In this document: positions 1-8,750 of the stretch, one piece after another
Layout of the letters: every line of letters begins with the position of its first letter
How positions within the stretch are numbered: position 1 is the stretch's first letter
Source: Herbaspirillum sp. 3R11
GTDB lineage: Bacteria > Pseudomonadota > Gammaproteobacteria > Burkholderiales > Burkholderiaceae_D
NCBI RefSeq assembly: GCF_004563925.1
Contig: NZ_SPNJ01000004.1
Coordinates: 434,001-498,000, forward strand
Direction of reading: 5' to 3'
Length of the DNA stretch: 64,000 nucleotides
Position numbers and translations under genes: made by a program
The notes under the pieces: model-generated
Databases searched by the model: none
What the model was told of the DNA's origin: nothing
What the model saw: the letters and a program-made list of their open reading frames with translations, nothing else

Positions 1-116
1 TGGAACTGCCAGTGCCGCGTCCAGCGCAACCAGGCGGGACGGGACGAACGTACTGCGGGCACGGACGACTGCGACTGCGGTAACGATGGAGCGTGCTGGA
101 TGATGGCGTCAGACAT
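1..116 (-). CDS. ABC transporter permease, DppC type (N-terminal fragment, cut by window edge)
   Basis: Only the first 38 codons lie in the window. The start ATG (114-116) overlaps the stop codon of the upstream DppB-type permease, giving an ATGTCTGA overlap of 8 bases, the usual sign of translational coupling. The visible peptide (starting MSDAIIQHAPS) is a polar, cytoplasmic-looking leader, as in DppC/OppC subunits, which carry a longer N-terminal tail than DppB. The identity as the second permease rests mainly on position: binding protein, DppB, then this gene. No membrane segment is visible yet, so the call is inferred from operon order. Confidence 0.65.
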   Translation of the reverse strand, partial: MSDAIIQHAPSLPQSQSSVPAVRSSRPAWLRWTRHWQF

Positions 117-1026
117 GGCTAATCCTCGGATCGATCAGGGCGTACAACAGGTCCACCGTGAAATTGATCACGATGAACAGCAAGGTGGAGACGATCACGG
201 CGGCTTGCACCACGGTGAAGTCGAGCTGGTTGATGGATTCCACCATCAGGCTGCCGAAGCCGGGCCAGGAGAACACCGCTTCGATCGACACCGCGCCGCC
301 GATCAGGATGCCGAACTGCGACGCCGCAAAAGTGATCACCGGCAGCGCCGCATTCTTGAGCGCGTGCTTGAGCACCACCACGTGTTCCGGCACGCCCTTG
401 ATGCGCGCCATCTTGACGTACTCCGATTGCAGCACGGCGGTGAGGTTGGCCTGCGTCAGCCGGCACAGGCCGGCGGCCGAATACCAGCCCAGCGCAATCA
501 CCGGCAGCACCAGATGCTGCCAGCTGCCGTAGCCGCCGGTGGGCAGCCAGCCGAGGCCGACCGAGAACAGGCGGATGAACAGCAGCGCAAAGAAAAACGG
601 CGGCGCGGCCTGGCCGAGCGCCGCAAATATTTTTGAGAACTGATCGGCGAAACCATCCTTCTTCACCGCCGCCGCAATGCCCAGCGGCACGCCGATGAAA
701 ATCGCAAACGCCAGCGCGCTCAAGGTCAGCAACAGGCTCGGACCGAGCCGGTCTTCGACGATGCTCAGCGCCGGCACGCCGAAGTGGAAGGAGTTGCCGA
801 AGTCGCCGCGCACGATGGTCGACAGAAAGCGCGCGTATTGCACGGGCACCGGATCATTAAGGCCGAGCTGTTCGCGGAACAGCGCGCGGTCGGCTTCCGT
901 TGCTTCCGGCGGCATCATCAGGTGAGCCGGGTCGCCGACCATTCTCACCATGACGAAGATCAGCACCGACATCAGCAGCAAGGTGACGAGGGCGGAGCCG
1001 ATGCGGCGCAACAGGAAAGCCGGCAT
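109..1026 (-). CDS. ABC transporter permease, DppB/OppB type
   Basis: Inner-membrane subunit of a family 5 (peptide/opine/nickel type) ABC importer, 305 aa, the normal length for DppB. It opens with the typical LLRRIGSALVTLLLMSVLIF first membrane segment (residues 5-24). It has a periplasmic loop with GLNDPVPVQY (55-64) and four or five further membrane helices. The cytoplasmic EAA-like coupling loop lies around 202-222 (EYVKMARIKG...), and the protein ends with the family-typical ALIDPR. It lies 1 bp downstream of the binding-protein gene and overlaps the next permease, so the three are one operon. The ATPase genes must lie beyond the window edge. The substrate cannot be read from the sequence. 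Confidence 0.93.
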   Translation of the reverse strand: MPAFLLRRIGSALVTLLLMSVLIFVMVRMVGDPAHLMMPPEATEADRALFREQLGLNDPVPVQYARFLSTIVRGDFGNSFHFGVPALSIVEDRLGPSLLLTLSALAFAIFIGVPLGIAAAVKKDGFADQFSKIFAALGQAAPPFFFALLFIRLFSVGLGWLPTGGYGSWQHLVLPVIALGWYSAAGLCRLTQANLTAVLQSEYVKMARIKGVPEHVVVLKHALKNAALPVITFAASQFGILIGGAVSIEAVFSWPGFGSLMVESINQLDFTVVQAAVIVSTLLFIVINFTVDLLYALIDPRISHV

Positions 1027-1027
1027 G

Positions 1028-2578
1028 TTATTTCCAGCCTGCCGTACGGAAGTTCAGGAAGCCGGAGCCCTTTTGCACGTCCCACTGCACGCTCTTCTTC
1101 TTGGCGTAAATATAGAAATACTCCGACAGGAAGAAACCGGCAGCGTCGTCATGCAGGATCTGGCCGACCTGCTCGAAGATCTCGCCACGCTGCTGCGCGC
1201 CCGACACGCTGTTGACCTTTTGCAGCAAGGCCTCGACGTCCGGATTGTTGTAGTTGGACCACGAGCCGTCCTTGGAGAACGCGCCGCCGACTGGATGGAT
1301 CGGGTCATACAGGGCGTTGGTGAATTGCGACAGGGCCAGCGGACCGGAGGCGTGGGTATTGTTCAGGCGCTGGAAGGCGGCGTAGGTCAGGCGGTTGAGT
1401 TTGACCTTGACGCCGATCTGGCCCCAGTAGGCGGCGACGGTTTCCGACAATTCTTTCGGCAGGTCGCCCTGGATGTTCAGCGTGGTTTCGAAACCGCTTG
1501 GATAGCCGGCCTTGGCCAGCAATTCCTTGGCCTTCTTCGGATCGTAGGGATAGGCCTTGATCGATTTCTTCGCGCCGTACGGATAGTAGTTGGAGATGAA
1601 GGTGCCGAGCGGTTCGCCGACGCCGTGCAGCACGCTCTTGATGATGGCGTTGGTGTCGATCGCATAGCTCAGCGCCTGGCGCACTTCACGCTTGGAGAAC
1701 GGCGAGGCCGGATCGTCGGTGTAGACGCGGATGTACAGCGGCGAGGCCACCGGCGATGAAATCACGTCGAGGCCGGCTTCCTTCTTCAGGCGGTCGTAGT
1801 CGGGGAACGGCAGCACCACGGCGACGTCGATCTCGCCGCGCAGGATGGCGTTGACGCGGCTGACCGGCTCGGTGATGGCCTTGAAGATCAGGGTCTTGAT
1901 CTTCGGTTTTTCACCCCAGAAATCGTCGAAGCGTTCCAGCACCAGCTCGCTGCCGCCGGGCGCATAGCGCTTGACTTTATAAGGGCCGAGCGAGATCGGC
2001 GCCTGGGCGAAGGCGTCAGGATTGGCCAGGCTGGCGAGGTAGTCGCCGGGCAGGATGTACAGGTAGCCGGCCACCTTGTTCTGGAAGGCGCCGTCCGGCA
2101 CTTTCAGCTTGAAGACGACGGTGTAGGGGTCAGGCGTCTCGATGCTGTCGACGATCGGTGCGAAGTAAGGGCGACGCGTGCTCTTGCTCTTGGGATCGAG
2201 GATGTGCTCGACCGAAGCCTTGACGTCCTTGGAGGTGAACTGCGTGCCGTTATGGAACTTCACGCCCTTGCGCAGCTTGTAGGTAAACACCTTGGAATCG
2301 GGAGAGATCGTCACGCTGGTGGCCAGGCGCGGCACGATCTTGCCCTCCAGATCGAAGCCGTACAGCGTGTCGTAAATCTGCCAGCCGTAGCGCAGCGAAT
2401 CGCCGCTGATGGTGACCAGTCCGTCAAGATTCTGGAACTCCTTTTCCACGCCGACCACCAGCGTGTCGCGATCGACCGCCGGCTTGTCGGTGGTGGCGTG
2501 AACGACGCCGGATGCCAATACTGAGGCGGCCAGTACGCCGCCGGCCAGCAAGGCCTTGATGACTTTGGAAAACACCAT
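1028..2578 (-). CDS. ABC transporter substrate-binding protein, family 5 (SBP_bac_5)
   Basis: Periplasmic solute receptor of the Dpp-type importer encoded downstream, 516 aa as usual for the family. A Sec signal peptide covers roughly residues 1-28 (hydrophobic ALLAGGVLAASVLASGVV, cleavage after VHA). The mature part has family hallmarks such as NLDGLVTISGD near the N-terminus, FTYKLRKGVKFHNG, and SYAIDTNAII in the middle. Family 5 proteins bind peptides, nickel chelates, opines, glutathione or bile-type compounds, so the ligand is open. The co-directional dioxygenase 104 bp upstream suggests a ligand that this oxygenase then attacks; that is inference. The start is supported by an AGGGAGTTTTTGC stretch just upstream of the ATG. 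Confidence 0.93.
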   Translation of the reverse strand: MVFSKVIKALLAGGVLAASVLASGVVHATTDKPAVDRDTLVVGVEKEFQNLDGLVTISGDSLRYGWQIYDTLYGFDLEGKIVPRLATSVTISPDSKVFTYKLRKGVKFHNGTQFTSKDVKASVEHILDPKSKSTRRPYFAPIVDSIETPDPYTVVFKLKVPDGAFQNKVAGYLYILPGDYLASLANPDAFAQAPISLGPYKVKRYAPGGSELVLERFDDFWGEKPKIKTLIFKAITEPVSRVNAILRGEIDVAVVLPFPDYDRLKKEAGLDVISSPVASPLYIRVYTDDPASPFSKREVRQALSYAIDTNAIIKSVLHGVGEPLGTFISNYYPYGAKKSIKAYPYDPKKAKELLAKAGYPSGFETTLNIQGDLPKELSETVAAYWGQIGVKVKLNRLTYAAFQRLNNTHASGPLALSQFTNALYDPIHPVGGAFSKDGSWSNYNNPDVEALLQKVNSVSGAQQRGEIFEQVGQILHDDAAGFFLSEYFYIYAKKKSVQWDVQKGSGFLNFRTAGWK

Positions 2579-2682
2579 GCAAAAACTCCCTCGTGACGCT
2601 GTCGCGCCCTGTTTGTTATAGACAAAAAATGAAAAGTGAAGGACGGCCCGCGCTCATGCAGGCCGTCGCCGATGATCCGGAA

Positions 2683-3630
2683 TTACTCGACGCTGTGCGC
2701 CACCACCGGTTCGCCTTCGATGCTGACCGAGGGCTTGCCGTCGGGGCCGACCGGCACGTCGCCGACCAGCGTGATGCGGTACAGCTGGCGCTCGAACTCG
2801 GTCTCGTAGATGTCGACCGGCGCCAGATGGGCGGTGGATCGGTTGTCCCAGAACGCCAGCGAACCTTCTTCCCATTTGAAGCGCACGGTATATTCCGGGC
2901 GCACCACGTGTTCGAACAGCAGCGCCAACAATTGCTCGCTCTCGCGCGGATGCAGGCCGACGATGTTCTTGAGGAAGGACGGGCTGACGTACAAGGCTTT
3001 TTCGCCGGTCTCGGGATGCACGCGCACCAGCGGGTGATGGCTGATCAGCGGCGTGGCCGCGACCTTGCTGACGAATTCCTGCTTGGCCTTGTTGCCTTCC
3101 GGCGGCGTGAACTTGTGTTCGCCCTGCAAGGTGTCGACGAAGGCGCGCAAAGCCGGCGACAAGCCGTGGTAGGCGGCCACCAGGTTGGTCCACTGGGTGT
3201 CGCCGCCGTAGGGTGGAATCACCACGCCGCGCAGGATGGAGGCGGCCGGCGGATTGATCGCGGCGGTGACATCGGTATGCCAGCCGGTCCACGGCCGCAC
3301 CAGGCGCGCGCCGTCGAAGCGGCTCTTGAAACGGTCGCGGCCGACCGAATAGACCTCCGGATAACCGGGCTCGTAACCGAACACCGGATGCCCCAGCGTG
3401 AGGTCGCCGAACTGCTTGCCGAAAGCGACGTGCTGGGCGTGGCTCAGGTGCTGGTCGCGGAAGAAAATCACTTTCCATTGCAGCAGCGCGGCGCGGATTT
3501 CGGCAATTTCTTCGGAGGCCAGCGGGTGCGCCAGGTCGACGCCGGAAATCTCTGCGCCGATGTGCACGGCCAACGGCTTGACGCTGATGCGTTGATAAGT
3601 CGGGATGGTGTTACGGGTGATCGCGTTCAT
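2683..3630 (-). CDS. TauD/TfdA-family 2-oxoglutarate-dependent dioxygenase
   Basis: Non-haem Fe(II)/2-oxoglutarate dioxygenase of the taurine / alkylsulfate / 2,4-D dioxygenase family, 315 aa. I chose ATG 3630 because GGAG sits 6 bases upstream; an in-frame ATG at 3633 is too close and 3693 lacks a ribosome site. Iron ligands are visible: H118 and D120 in WHTD, and the distal H268 in WDNRSTAH. Arg285 in RQLYRITL is the likely 2-oxoglutarate carboxylate anchor. The N-terminal stretch KPLAVHIGAEISGVDL is typical of TauD/AtsK. It is the first gene of an operon with a Dpp-type importer, unlike tauD itself, which sits with tauABC. The substrate is unknown; sulfonates, sulfate esters and aryloxyalkanoates are all possible. 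Confidence 0.9.
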   Translation of the reverse strand: MNAITRNTIPTYQRISVKPLAVHIGAEISGVDLAHPLASEEIAEIRAALLQWKVIFFRDQHLSHAQHVAFGKQFGDLTLGHPVFGYEPGYPEVYSVGRDRFKSRFDGARLVRPWTGWHTDVTAAINPPAASILRGVVIPPYGGDTQWTNLVAAYHGLSPALRAFVDTLQGEHKFTPPEGNKAKQEFVSKVAATPLISHHPLVRVHPETGEKALYVSPSFLKNIVGLHPRESEQLLALLFEHVVRPEYTVRFKWEEGSLAFWDNRSTAHLAPVDIYETEFERQLYRITLVGDVPVGPDGKPSVSIEGEPVVAHSVE

Positions 3631-3944
3631 CATTTCTCCATGCGTGGTTGCGCGCAGCAACGAAATATCGGAAGTCGTGGTCCATACTTTCAACGCAACG
3701 GATAACGCTCGCGATCTTCAGGTATGGAGAAGTGCATCCCTACAGTCCGGGTAGGATGCGATGGGGTGAAGGCGATTATAGGAAGTGAAAATCGCCCGCG
3801 TCCAAGAACGATTTCGTATAACTTTAGAAGGGATTGTTGCGTTTCCTCTAGTCAAGCAGAGGCGGCGCCAAAGCGAATATGGGTATGCGGTTTACGGCCT
3901 TCGCTTTGTTGCGGAATACGACGTTGCAGCAAGCGTTCTGCAAA
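3631..3944. other. Intergenic region, likely promoter of the dioxygenase/Dpp operon
   Basis: About 310 bases between the dioxygenase start and the terminator of the MFS gene. I see no credible gene. It must hold the minus-strand promoter of the dioxygenase operon, but no convincing -35/-10 pair or operator stands out. Confidence 0.4.
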
Positions 3945-3984
3945 TAAAAAAGCGCGCCGGCGGAGAACCGGAGCGCTTTTTATT
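3945..3984 (-). terminator. Strong intrinsic terminator of the CoA-transferase/lyase/MFS operon (bidirectional)
   Basis: A long hairpin: AGCGCgCCGG and CCGGaGCGCT arms separated by a 7-base loop, flanked by A-runs on the left and T-runs on the right. On the minus strand it follows the MFS stop codon (4039) by about 55 bases and ends in a T-tract. It can also work in the plus direction. It separates this operon from the dioxygenase operon downstream. Confidence 0.88.
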
Positions 3985-4038
3985 TTTACGTTCTTTACTG
4001 CACGCTTTACCGCAGTTTTTACTGCGATGGCAGAAACG

Positions 4039-5379
4039 TCATTCCTTCTCGCGCAAGCTGGCCGGCATCGCGAAGGTCAGCAGCAAGGCGCACAGCAGGG
4101 TCATGCCGCCGATCGCATACAGCGCCGGCGTGGTGCTGCCGGTCAGGTCCTTGATGCGGCCGACCATGACCGGGCTGACGATGCCGCCGAGCTGGCCCAG
4201 CGTATTGATCAGCGCGATGCCTGCCGCTGCGCCGGCGCCGGTCACCAGCTTGGGCGGCAGCGCCCAGAAGGCCGGGATGGCGGCCACCACGCCGGCGCCC
4301 ATGATGCCCAGCGCGACGATCAGCAACACGGTCTGCTTTTCAAACACGCCGGCGGCGAAGAAGCCGATGGTCGCCAGCACCATCAAGCCGATCACGAAGC
4401 GGCGACGCTCGCCGCGCGCATCGGACAAGCGGCCGACGATGATCATCGCCGCGGCGCCACAGATATAAGGCACCGCCGTGAGCAGACCGATGATGGTCGG
4501 ATTCTGCGTACCGGCCGTGCGGATCAGATGCGGCGCCCAGAAGTTGAGGCCGTAGGAACCGACCTGGATCAGGAAGTACACCAGCCCCAGCATCAGGAAG
4601 CCCGGCGTCTTGATGGCGCTGAGCAGAGAGTGGCCGCGCTCATGCGAAGTCGGACGCGCGACATTGGCGGCGAGGATCTGCTGCTCGCGCTGCGTGAGCC
4701 AGCCGGCGTCTTCGATCTTGTCCTTGAGCTGCCACAGCACCACCAGGCCGAGGCCGATGCACGGCAAGCCGCCCAGCATGAACAACCAATGCCAGCCGCG
4801 GATGCCGAAGGCGCCTTCCATGTGGCCGAGGATCATGCCCGACACCGGCGCGCCGATCAGGCCGGCGAACGCCGACGCCAGGAACAGCATCGAGGTGATG
4901 CGGCCCCGATACGAGGATGGGAACCACAGCGTCAGGTAATACAGCACGCCGGGCGCGAAGCCGGCCTCCATCGCACCGATCACGAAGCGCAGCGCATAGA
5001 ACTGCCACTCGCTGGAGACGAACACCATCGCCGCCGTCGCCAGTCCCCACGAGATCATGATACGGGCAATCCAGCGCCGCGCGCCGACCTTGTAGAGGAA
5101 CATGTTGCTCGGCACTTCGAACAGCACGTAGCCGACCACGAACAGACTCGCGCCGAGACCGTAGGCGGTGTCGCTCAGGCCGAGGTCGCCCTGCAGCTGG
5201 AATTTGGCGAAGCTGATGTTGATGCGGTCGAAGAACGCGAACAGATAGCAGATCATGATCAGCGGCATGATGCGCCAGGCGGCCTTGCGCACGATGGCGA
5301 CGAGGCTGTCGTCGTGGTCATGAGGCGTGACGAGTTCTTGCGGGGCCGATGCCGGCCCTGCGGCGGTGTTGGAATGCAT
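4039..5379 (-). CDS. MFS transporter, anion:cation symporter (ACS) family
   Basis: Twelve-helix major facilitator carrier of 446 aa. The first helix carries the ACS-family signature FAFFDRINISFAKFQLQ, followed by GLGASLFVVGYVLFEVPSN, as in tartrate, phthalate, 4-hydroxyphenylacetate and D-galactonate/glucarate carriers. A central cytoplasmic loop with LTQREQ follows helix 6. The start at 5379 has AGGAG five bases upstream. It lies 72 bp downstream of the lyase gene in the same operon and ends just before a strong terminator. This suggests import of the organic acid that the CoA-transferase and lyase process. The substrate itself cannot be named from sequence. Confidence 0.9.
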   Translation of the reverse strand: MHSNTAAGPASAPQELVTPHDHDDSLVAIVRKAAWRIMPLIMICYLFAFFDRINISFAKFQLQGDLGLSDTAYGLGASLFVVGYVLFEVPSNMFLYKVGARRWIARIMISWGLATAAMVFVSSEWQFYALRFVIGAMEAGFAPGVLYYLTLWFPSSYRGRITSMLFLASAFAGLIGAPVSGMILGHMEGAFGIRGWHWLFMLGGLPCIGLGLVVLWQLKDKIEDAGWLTQREQQILAANVARPTSHERGHSLLSAIKTPGFLMLGLVYFLIQVGSYGLNFWAPHLIRTAGTQNPTIIGLLTAVPYICGAAAMIIVGRLSDARGERRRFVIGLMVLATIGFFAAGVFEKQTVLLIVALGIMGAGVVAAIPAFWALPPKLVTGAGAAAGIALINTLGQLGGIVSPVMVGRIKDLTGSTTPALYAIGGMTLLCALLLTFAMPASLREKE

Positions 5380-5451
5380 GTTGTCTCCTGTTGGTGCGGC
5401 AGGAAAATGCCGCGCCGGTGGTTGATGGCGATGTGCTCTTGTGGTTGTTCT

Positions 5452-6423
5452 TCAGGCAGCCGCTTGCAGCGCGGCCGGTATCGGATGCAGGTCGCAGTTG
5501 CGTCCCGCCTTGGCGAGCTGGCCCGGTACGTCATGACCCAGCAGCGCCGGCAGCTTGCGCGACAAGGCCAGCAGTTGCGGCAGGTCGATACCGGTCGCGA
5601 TGCCGGTTTCGTCGCACAGGTTGACCAGGTCTTCGGTGCAGATGTTGCCCGAGGCGCCCGGCGCGAAGGGACAGCCGCCGAGCCCGCCGAGTGCGGCGTC
5701 GAAACGGCGCGCGCCGACTTCGTACGCAGCCACGACGTTGACCAGGCCGAGACCGCGCGTATTGTGGAAATGCAGCGTCAGCGCCGCCGCCGGCAACACC
5801 GCCAGCACGCGTCGGACGATGCGCGCGACCTGGCGCGGATTGGCCATGCCGGTGGTGTCGGCCAGCGTGATGCCGTCGACGCCGAGCCGGAGATAGGCGT
5901 CGACGATGGCCAGCACGCGGTCTTCGTCGATGCGGCCTTCGAACGGACAGCCGAAGGCGGTGGCGATGGTGGCGTTAAGGGTGACATCATGCGTGACATC
6001 CATTCCGGGGCGCCGCGCCAGTGCGACGATGTCGCCGAAGCCCGCCAGCGATGCCTCGCAGCTCATGCGCATGTTGGCGCGGTTATGCGTCTGGCTGGCC
6101 GACATGACCATGTTGAGTTCGTCGGCGCCAGCCAGCAACGCGCGCTCGGCACCCTTGAGGTTGGGGATCAGCGCGACGTAGACGACGCCGTCCTTGCGTG
6201 CGATGCGGCGAAACACGTCATCGCCGTCGCGCAGCGCCGGGATCGCCTTCGGCGACACGAAGGAACCCGCTTCGATGCGCGTGAAGCCGGCTTGCGACAG
6301 TCCGTCGATGAGCGCAATCTTGTCTTCGGTGGACACCCAGCTCGGCTCGATCTGCAAGCCGTCGCGCGGCGCCACTTCCTGCACGATCAGGCGATTGGCA
6401 TCATTGTTTTTGACGGCGCTCAT
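5452..6423 (-). CDS. Hydroxymethylglutaryl-CoA lyase-like protein (HMGL family)
   Basis: TIM-barrel acyl-CoA carbon-carbon lyase, 323 aa, normal for the family. Catalytic R20-D21 lie in VAPRDGLQ. Metal ligands H218 and H220 lie in LHFHNTRG. The flexible active-site loop GLGGCPFAPGASGN (247-260) contains the conserved cysteine C251. It would split a 3-hydroxy-3-methyl-type acyl-CoA into acetyl-CoA (or similar) and a keto acid. The ATG overlaps the CoA-transferase stop by four bases (ATGA), so the two are translationally coupled. Pairing with a class III CoA-transferase rather than leucine-degradation genes points away from leucine catabolism and towards a (citra/hydroxy)malyl- or HMG-type acid. 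The exact substrate is an inference that needs assay. Confidence 0.88.
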   Translation of the reverse strand: MSAVKNNDANRLIVQEVAPRDGLQIEPSWVSTEDKIALIDGLSQAGFTRIEAGSFVSPKAIPALRDGDDVFRRIARKDGVVYVALIPNLKGAERALLAGADELNMVMSASQTHNRANMRMSCEASLAGFGDIVALARRPGMDVTHDVTLNATIATAFGCPFEGRIDEDRVLAIVDAYLRLGVDGITLADTTGMANPRQVARIVRRVLAVLPAAALTLHFHNTRGLGLVNVVAAYEVGARRFDAALGGLGGCPFAPGASGNICTEDLVNLCDETGIATGIDLPQLLALSRKLPALLGHDVPGQLAKAGRNCDLHPIPAALQAAA

Positions 6424-7613
6424 TGCACCACTCCTTCCTGTTGCAGGCGACGGATTTCCGCTGCATCCAGTCCCAGGCCGGACAGCACCTCGACGGTGTG
6501 TGCGCCGAGCGCCGGACCTTGCCAGCGGATCTCGCCGGGCGTGTCGGACAGCTTTGGCACGATGCCCGGCATCTTGACCTTGACACCTCCCGGCAACTGC
6601 GCCGACAAGATCATGTCGCGCGCCTGATAGTGTGGATCGGCGACGATGTCGGCGATGGAATAGATGCGACCCGAAGGCACGCCGGCCTGTTCCAGCACTG
6701 CCAGCACGTGTTCCATGCTGTGCAGCGAGGTCCAGCCGGCGATGGCGGCATCGAGCAGCGCGACTTGCTGCACGCGGCCGTCGTTGTGTTCGAAGGCCGG
6801 ATCGTCGGCCAGGTCGGCGCGGCCGATGGCGTGCATCAGGCGCTTGAAGATCGGGTTGCTGTTGCCGGCGATGACGACGTAGCCGGCGTCGCGGGTCGGA
6901 TAGGTATTCGATGGCGCGATGCCGGGCAAGGCGCCACCGCTGCGTTCGCGCACGTGGCCGAGCAGGTCGTATTCCGGCACCAGGCTTTCCATCAGGTTGA
7001 AGACGCTCTCGACCAGCGAGACGTCGACCACCTGGCCGAGGCCTTGTCCGGTCTTCACGCGCAACAGCGACATCAGTGCGCCGATCACCGCATGCAGCGA
7101 GGCCAGCGAATCGCCCAGGCTGATGCCGGCGCGCGCCGGTACGCCGTCGGGTTCGCCGGTGGTGTAGCGGATGCCGCCCATGGCTTCGCCGATGGCGCCG
7201 AAACCGGGACGGTCTTTGTACGGACCGGTCTGGCCGTAGCCGGAGATGCGCACCAGGGTCAGCTTGGGATTGATTTCCTGCAGTACGTCCCAACCGAGGC
7301 CAAGGCTTTCCAGCGCGCCGGGTTTCATGTTTTCAATCAGCACGTCGGCGTCGGCCGCGAGCTGCTTGATCAGCGCGATGCCTTGCGCCGACTTCAGGTT
7401 GACCGACAGCGATTTCTTGTTGCGCGATTGCAGGTACCACCACAGCGAGGTGCCCTCGTGCAGCTTGCGCCATTTGCGGATGGGATCCCCGTTGACGGGG
7501 GCTTCGATTTTGATCACGTCGGCGCCGAACTCGGCCATCACGCGCGCGGCGAACGGCGCGGCGATCAGGGTGCCGATTTCGATGACGCGTATTCCTTTGA
7601 GCGGTCCACTCAT
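6420..7613 (-). CDS. CaiB/BaiF-family class III CoA-transferase
   Basis: Transfers CoA between acyl groups, probably activating the acid that the neighbouring lyase cleaves. Length is 397 aa from ATG 7613, chosen because GGAGA sits just upstream and family homologues begin at MSGPLKGIRVIE; an upstream ATG at 7682 has no ribosome site. The N-terminal Rossmann part has GTLIAAPFAARVMAEFGADVIKIE, split here: GTLIAAPFAARV (14-25) and GADVIKIEAP (30-39). The catalytic aspartate is D168 in ISLGDSLA, matching the Asp of formyl-CoA transferase. The C-terminal part has KMPGIVPKLSDTPG. Translationally coupled to the lyase, with a LysR gene 96 bp upstream. Confidence 0.93.
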   Translation of the reverse strand: MSGPLKGIRVIEIGTLIAAPFAARVMAEFGADVIKIEAPVNGDPIRKWRKLHEGTSLWWYLQSRNKKSLSVNLKSAQGIALIKQLAADADVLIENMKPGALESLGLGWDVLQEINPKLTLVRISGYGQTGPYKDRPGFGAIGEAMGGIRYTTGEPDGVPARAGISLGDSLASLHAVIGALMSLLRVKTGQGLGQVVDVSLVESVFNLMESLVPEYDLLGHVRERSGGALPGIAPSNTYPTRDAGYVVIAGNSNPIFKRLMHAIGRADLADDPAFEHNDGRVQQVALLDAAIAGWTSLHSMEHVLAVLEQAGVPSGRIYSIADIVADPHYQARDMILSAQLPGGVKVKMPGIVPKLSDTPGEIRWQGPALGAHTVEVLSGLGLDAAEIRRLQQEGVVQ

Positions 7614-7709
7614 GACAGTCTCCTTTTCCTTTTTTACAGGATAGGAAAAGAGTACTGTCGGCGTCCAACCGCAAATCGGCAAGCAGCGTTCGCCAAACGC
7701 GAACGCTCG

Positions 7710-8672
7710 CTATTTTTTCTTTTTCTTTTCTTGTGCAGGCTTGCTTGCTGCGCCGGCACGGTCTTCGGCCGTGGACAAATAGTCGTACAGCGCGCGCGAC
7801 ACCGGCGACAAGCCCTTGACGTCGCGCGCCACGATTTTCAGTTCGCGGCTGGCCCAGTCGTCGCTCAGGGCAATCGCGGTCAGGCCGAGCGAGCGACCGA
7901 TCGCTTCGTACACGCCGGAAGGAATCACGCCCAGTCCCATGCCGGCTTGCGCCATGCGGCACACGGCATCGAAGCCAGGCACGTGGATACGCATCTTGAG
8001 CGACTTGCCGCTGCTGCGCGCAGCGAGGTGGGTGCGTGCATTGATAGAACTGTCGGCATGCAGGCCGACGTGGTCGAAGTCGAGCGTGTCGGCGAAGGCC
8101 ACCGTCTTGCTGCCGGCCAGCGCATGGTTGTCGCGCATCACCAACACCAGCCGGTCGCGGCGATACAGCCCGGTGTGCAGATCATGGGTTTCGGTGTCGC
8201 CGGAACAGATGCCGAGATCGGCCCAGCCGTCCTGCACGCCCTTGACCACGCTGCCGCTGGGACGCTCTTCGAGGTCGAGCTTGACTTGTGCGTGCAGCTG
8301 CGAAAACGCCATCAGATCTTCCGGCAGGAACTCGACGATGGCCGACAGGTTGGCGACCATACGCACGTAGCCGCGTACGCCTTGCGCATGTTCAGACAAT
8401 TCGAGGCCGATGGTTTCGACGCTGAGCAGCACGCGGCGCGCATGCGTGAACAGCGTCTCGCCGGCCGGCGTCAGTTGCATGCCGCGCGCGTGGCGCACGA
8501 ACAGAGCGACGCCGATGGCTTGTTCCAGTTCGACCAGACGCTTGCTGGCGGCGGAGACGGCGATCGCCTCACGCGCGGCGGCGCGCGTGAGCGTGCCCTC
8601 TTCCTGCACCGAGACGAACAGGCGCAAGGTGGTGAGATCGAGGCGGCGTAGCAGGTTGCTGGTGAGCGTCAT
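7710..8672 (-). CDS. LysR-family transcriptional regulator (of the CoA-transferase/lyase operon)
   Basis: LysR regulator, about 320 aa from ATG 8672 (MTLTSNLL...). The start is chosen because the winged-helix domain begins directly after it; 8723 is possible but adds a non-family leader. The helix-turn-helix is AIAVSAASKRLVELE, about residues 37-51, followed by the usual LTPAGETLF. The rest is a type 2 periplasmic-binding fold effector domain. It ends in a charged lysine-rich tail (PAQEKKKKK). It reads in the same direction as, and just upstream of, the CoA-transferase operon rather than divergently. Control of that operon is the simplest inference. Confidence 0.9.
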   Translation of the reverse strand: MTLTSNLLRRLDLTTLRLFVSVQEEGTLTRAAAREAIAVSAASKRLVELEQAIGVALFVRHARGMQLTPAGETLFTHARRVLLSVETIGLELSEHAQGVRGYVRMVANLSAIVEFLPEDLMAFSQLHAQVKLDLEERPSGSVVKGVQDGWADLGICSGDTETHDLHTGLYRRDRLVLVMRDNHALAGSKTVAFADTLDFDHVGLHADSSINARTHLAARSSGKSLKMRIHVPGFDAVCRMAQAGMGLGVIPSGVYEAIGRSLGLTAIALSDDWASRELKIVARDVKGLSPVSRALYDYLSTAEDRAGAASKPAQEKKKKK

Positions 8673-8750
8673 GGAAGGTCGGAGTGGATCGCTTCGGTCA
8701 GTATTCAGCGTGCAGTGTGCCACTACTCCGGCGCCTCTGCTGGCGCGGTA

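Noticed and set aside
3724-6627. Long open frame on the plus strand, rich in His, Gln, Arg and Ala
   Set aside because: It is antisense to the MFS, lyase and CoA-transferase genes, has no protein family pattern, and its composition is that of a GC-rich shadow frame.
6423-8651. Long plus-strand frame antisense to the CoA-transferase and LysR genes
   Set aside because: Composition is shadow-like, there are no motifs, and the minus-strand genes have clear catalytic and DNA-binding motifs.
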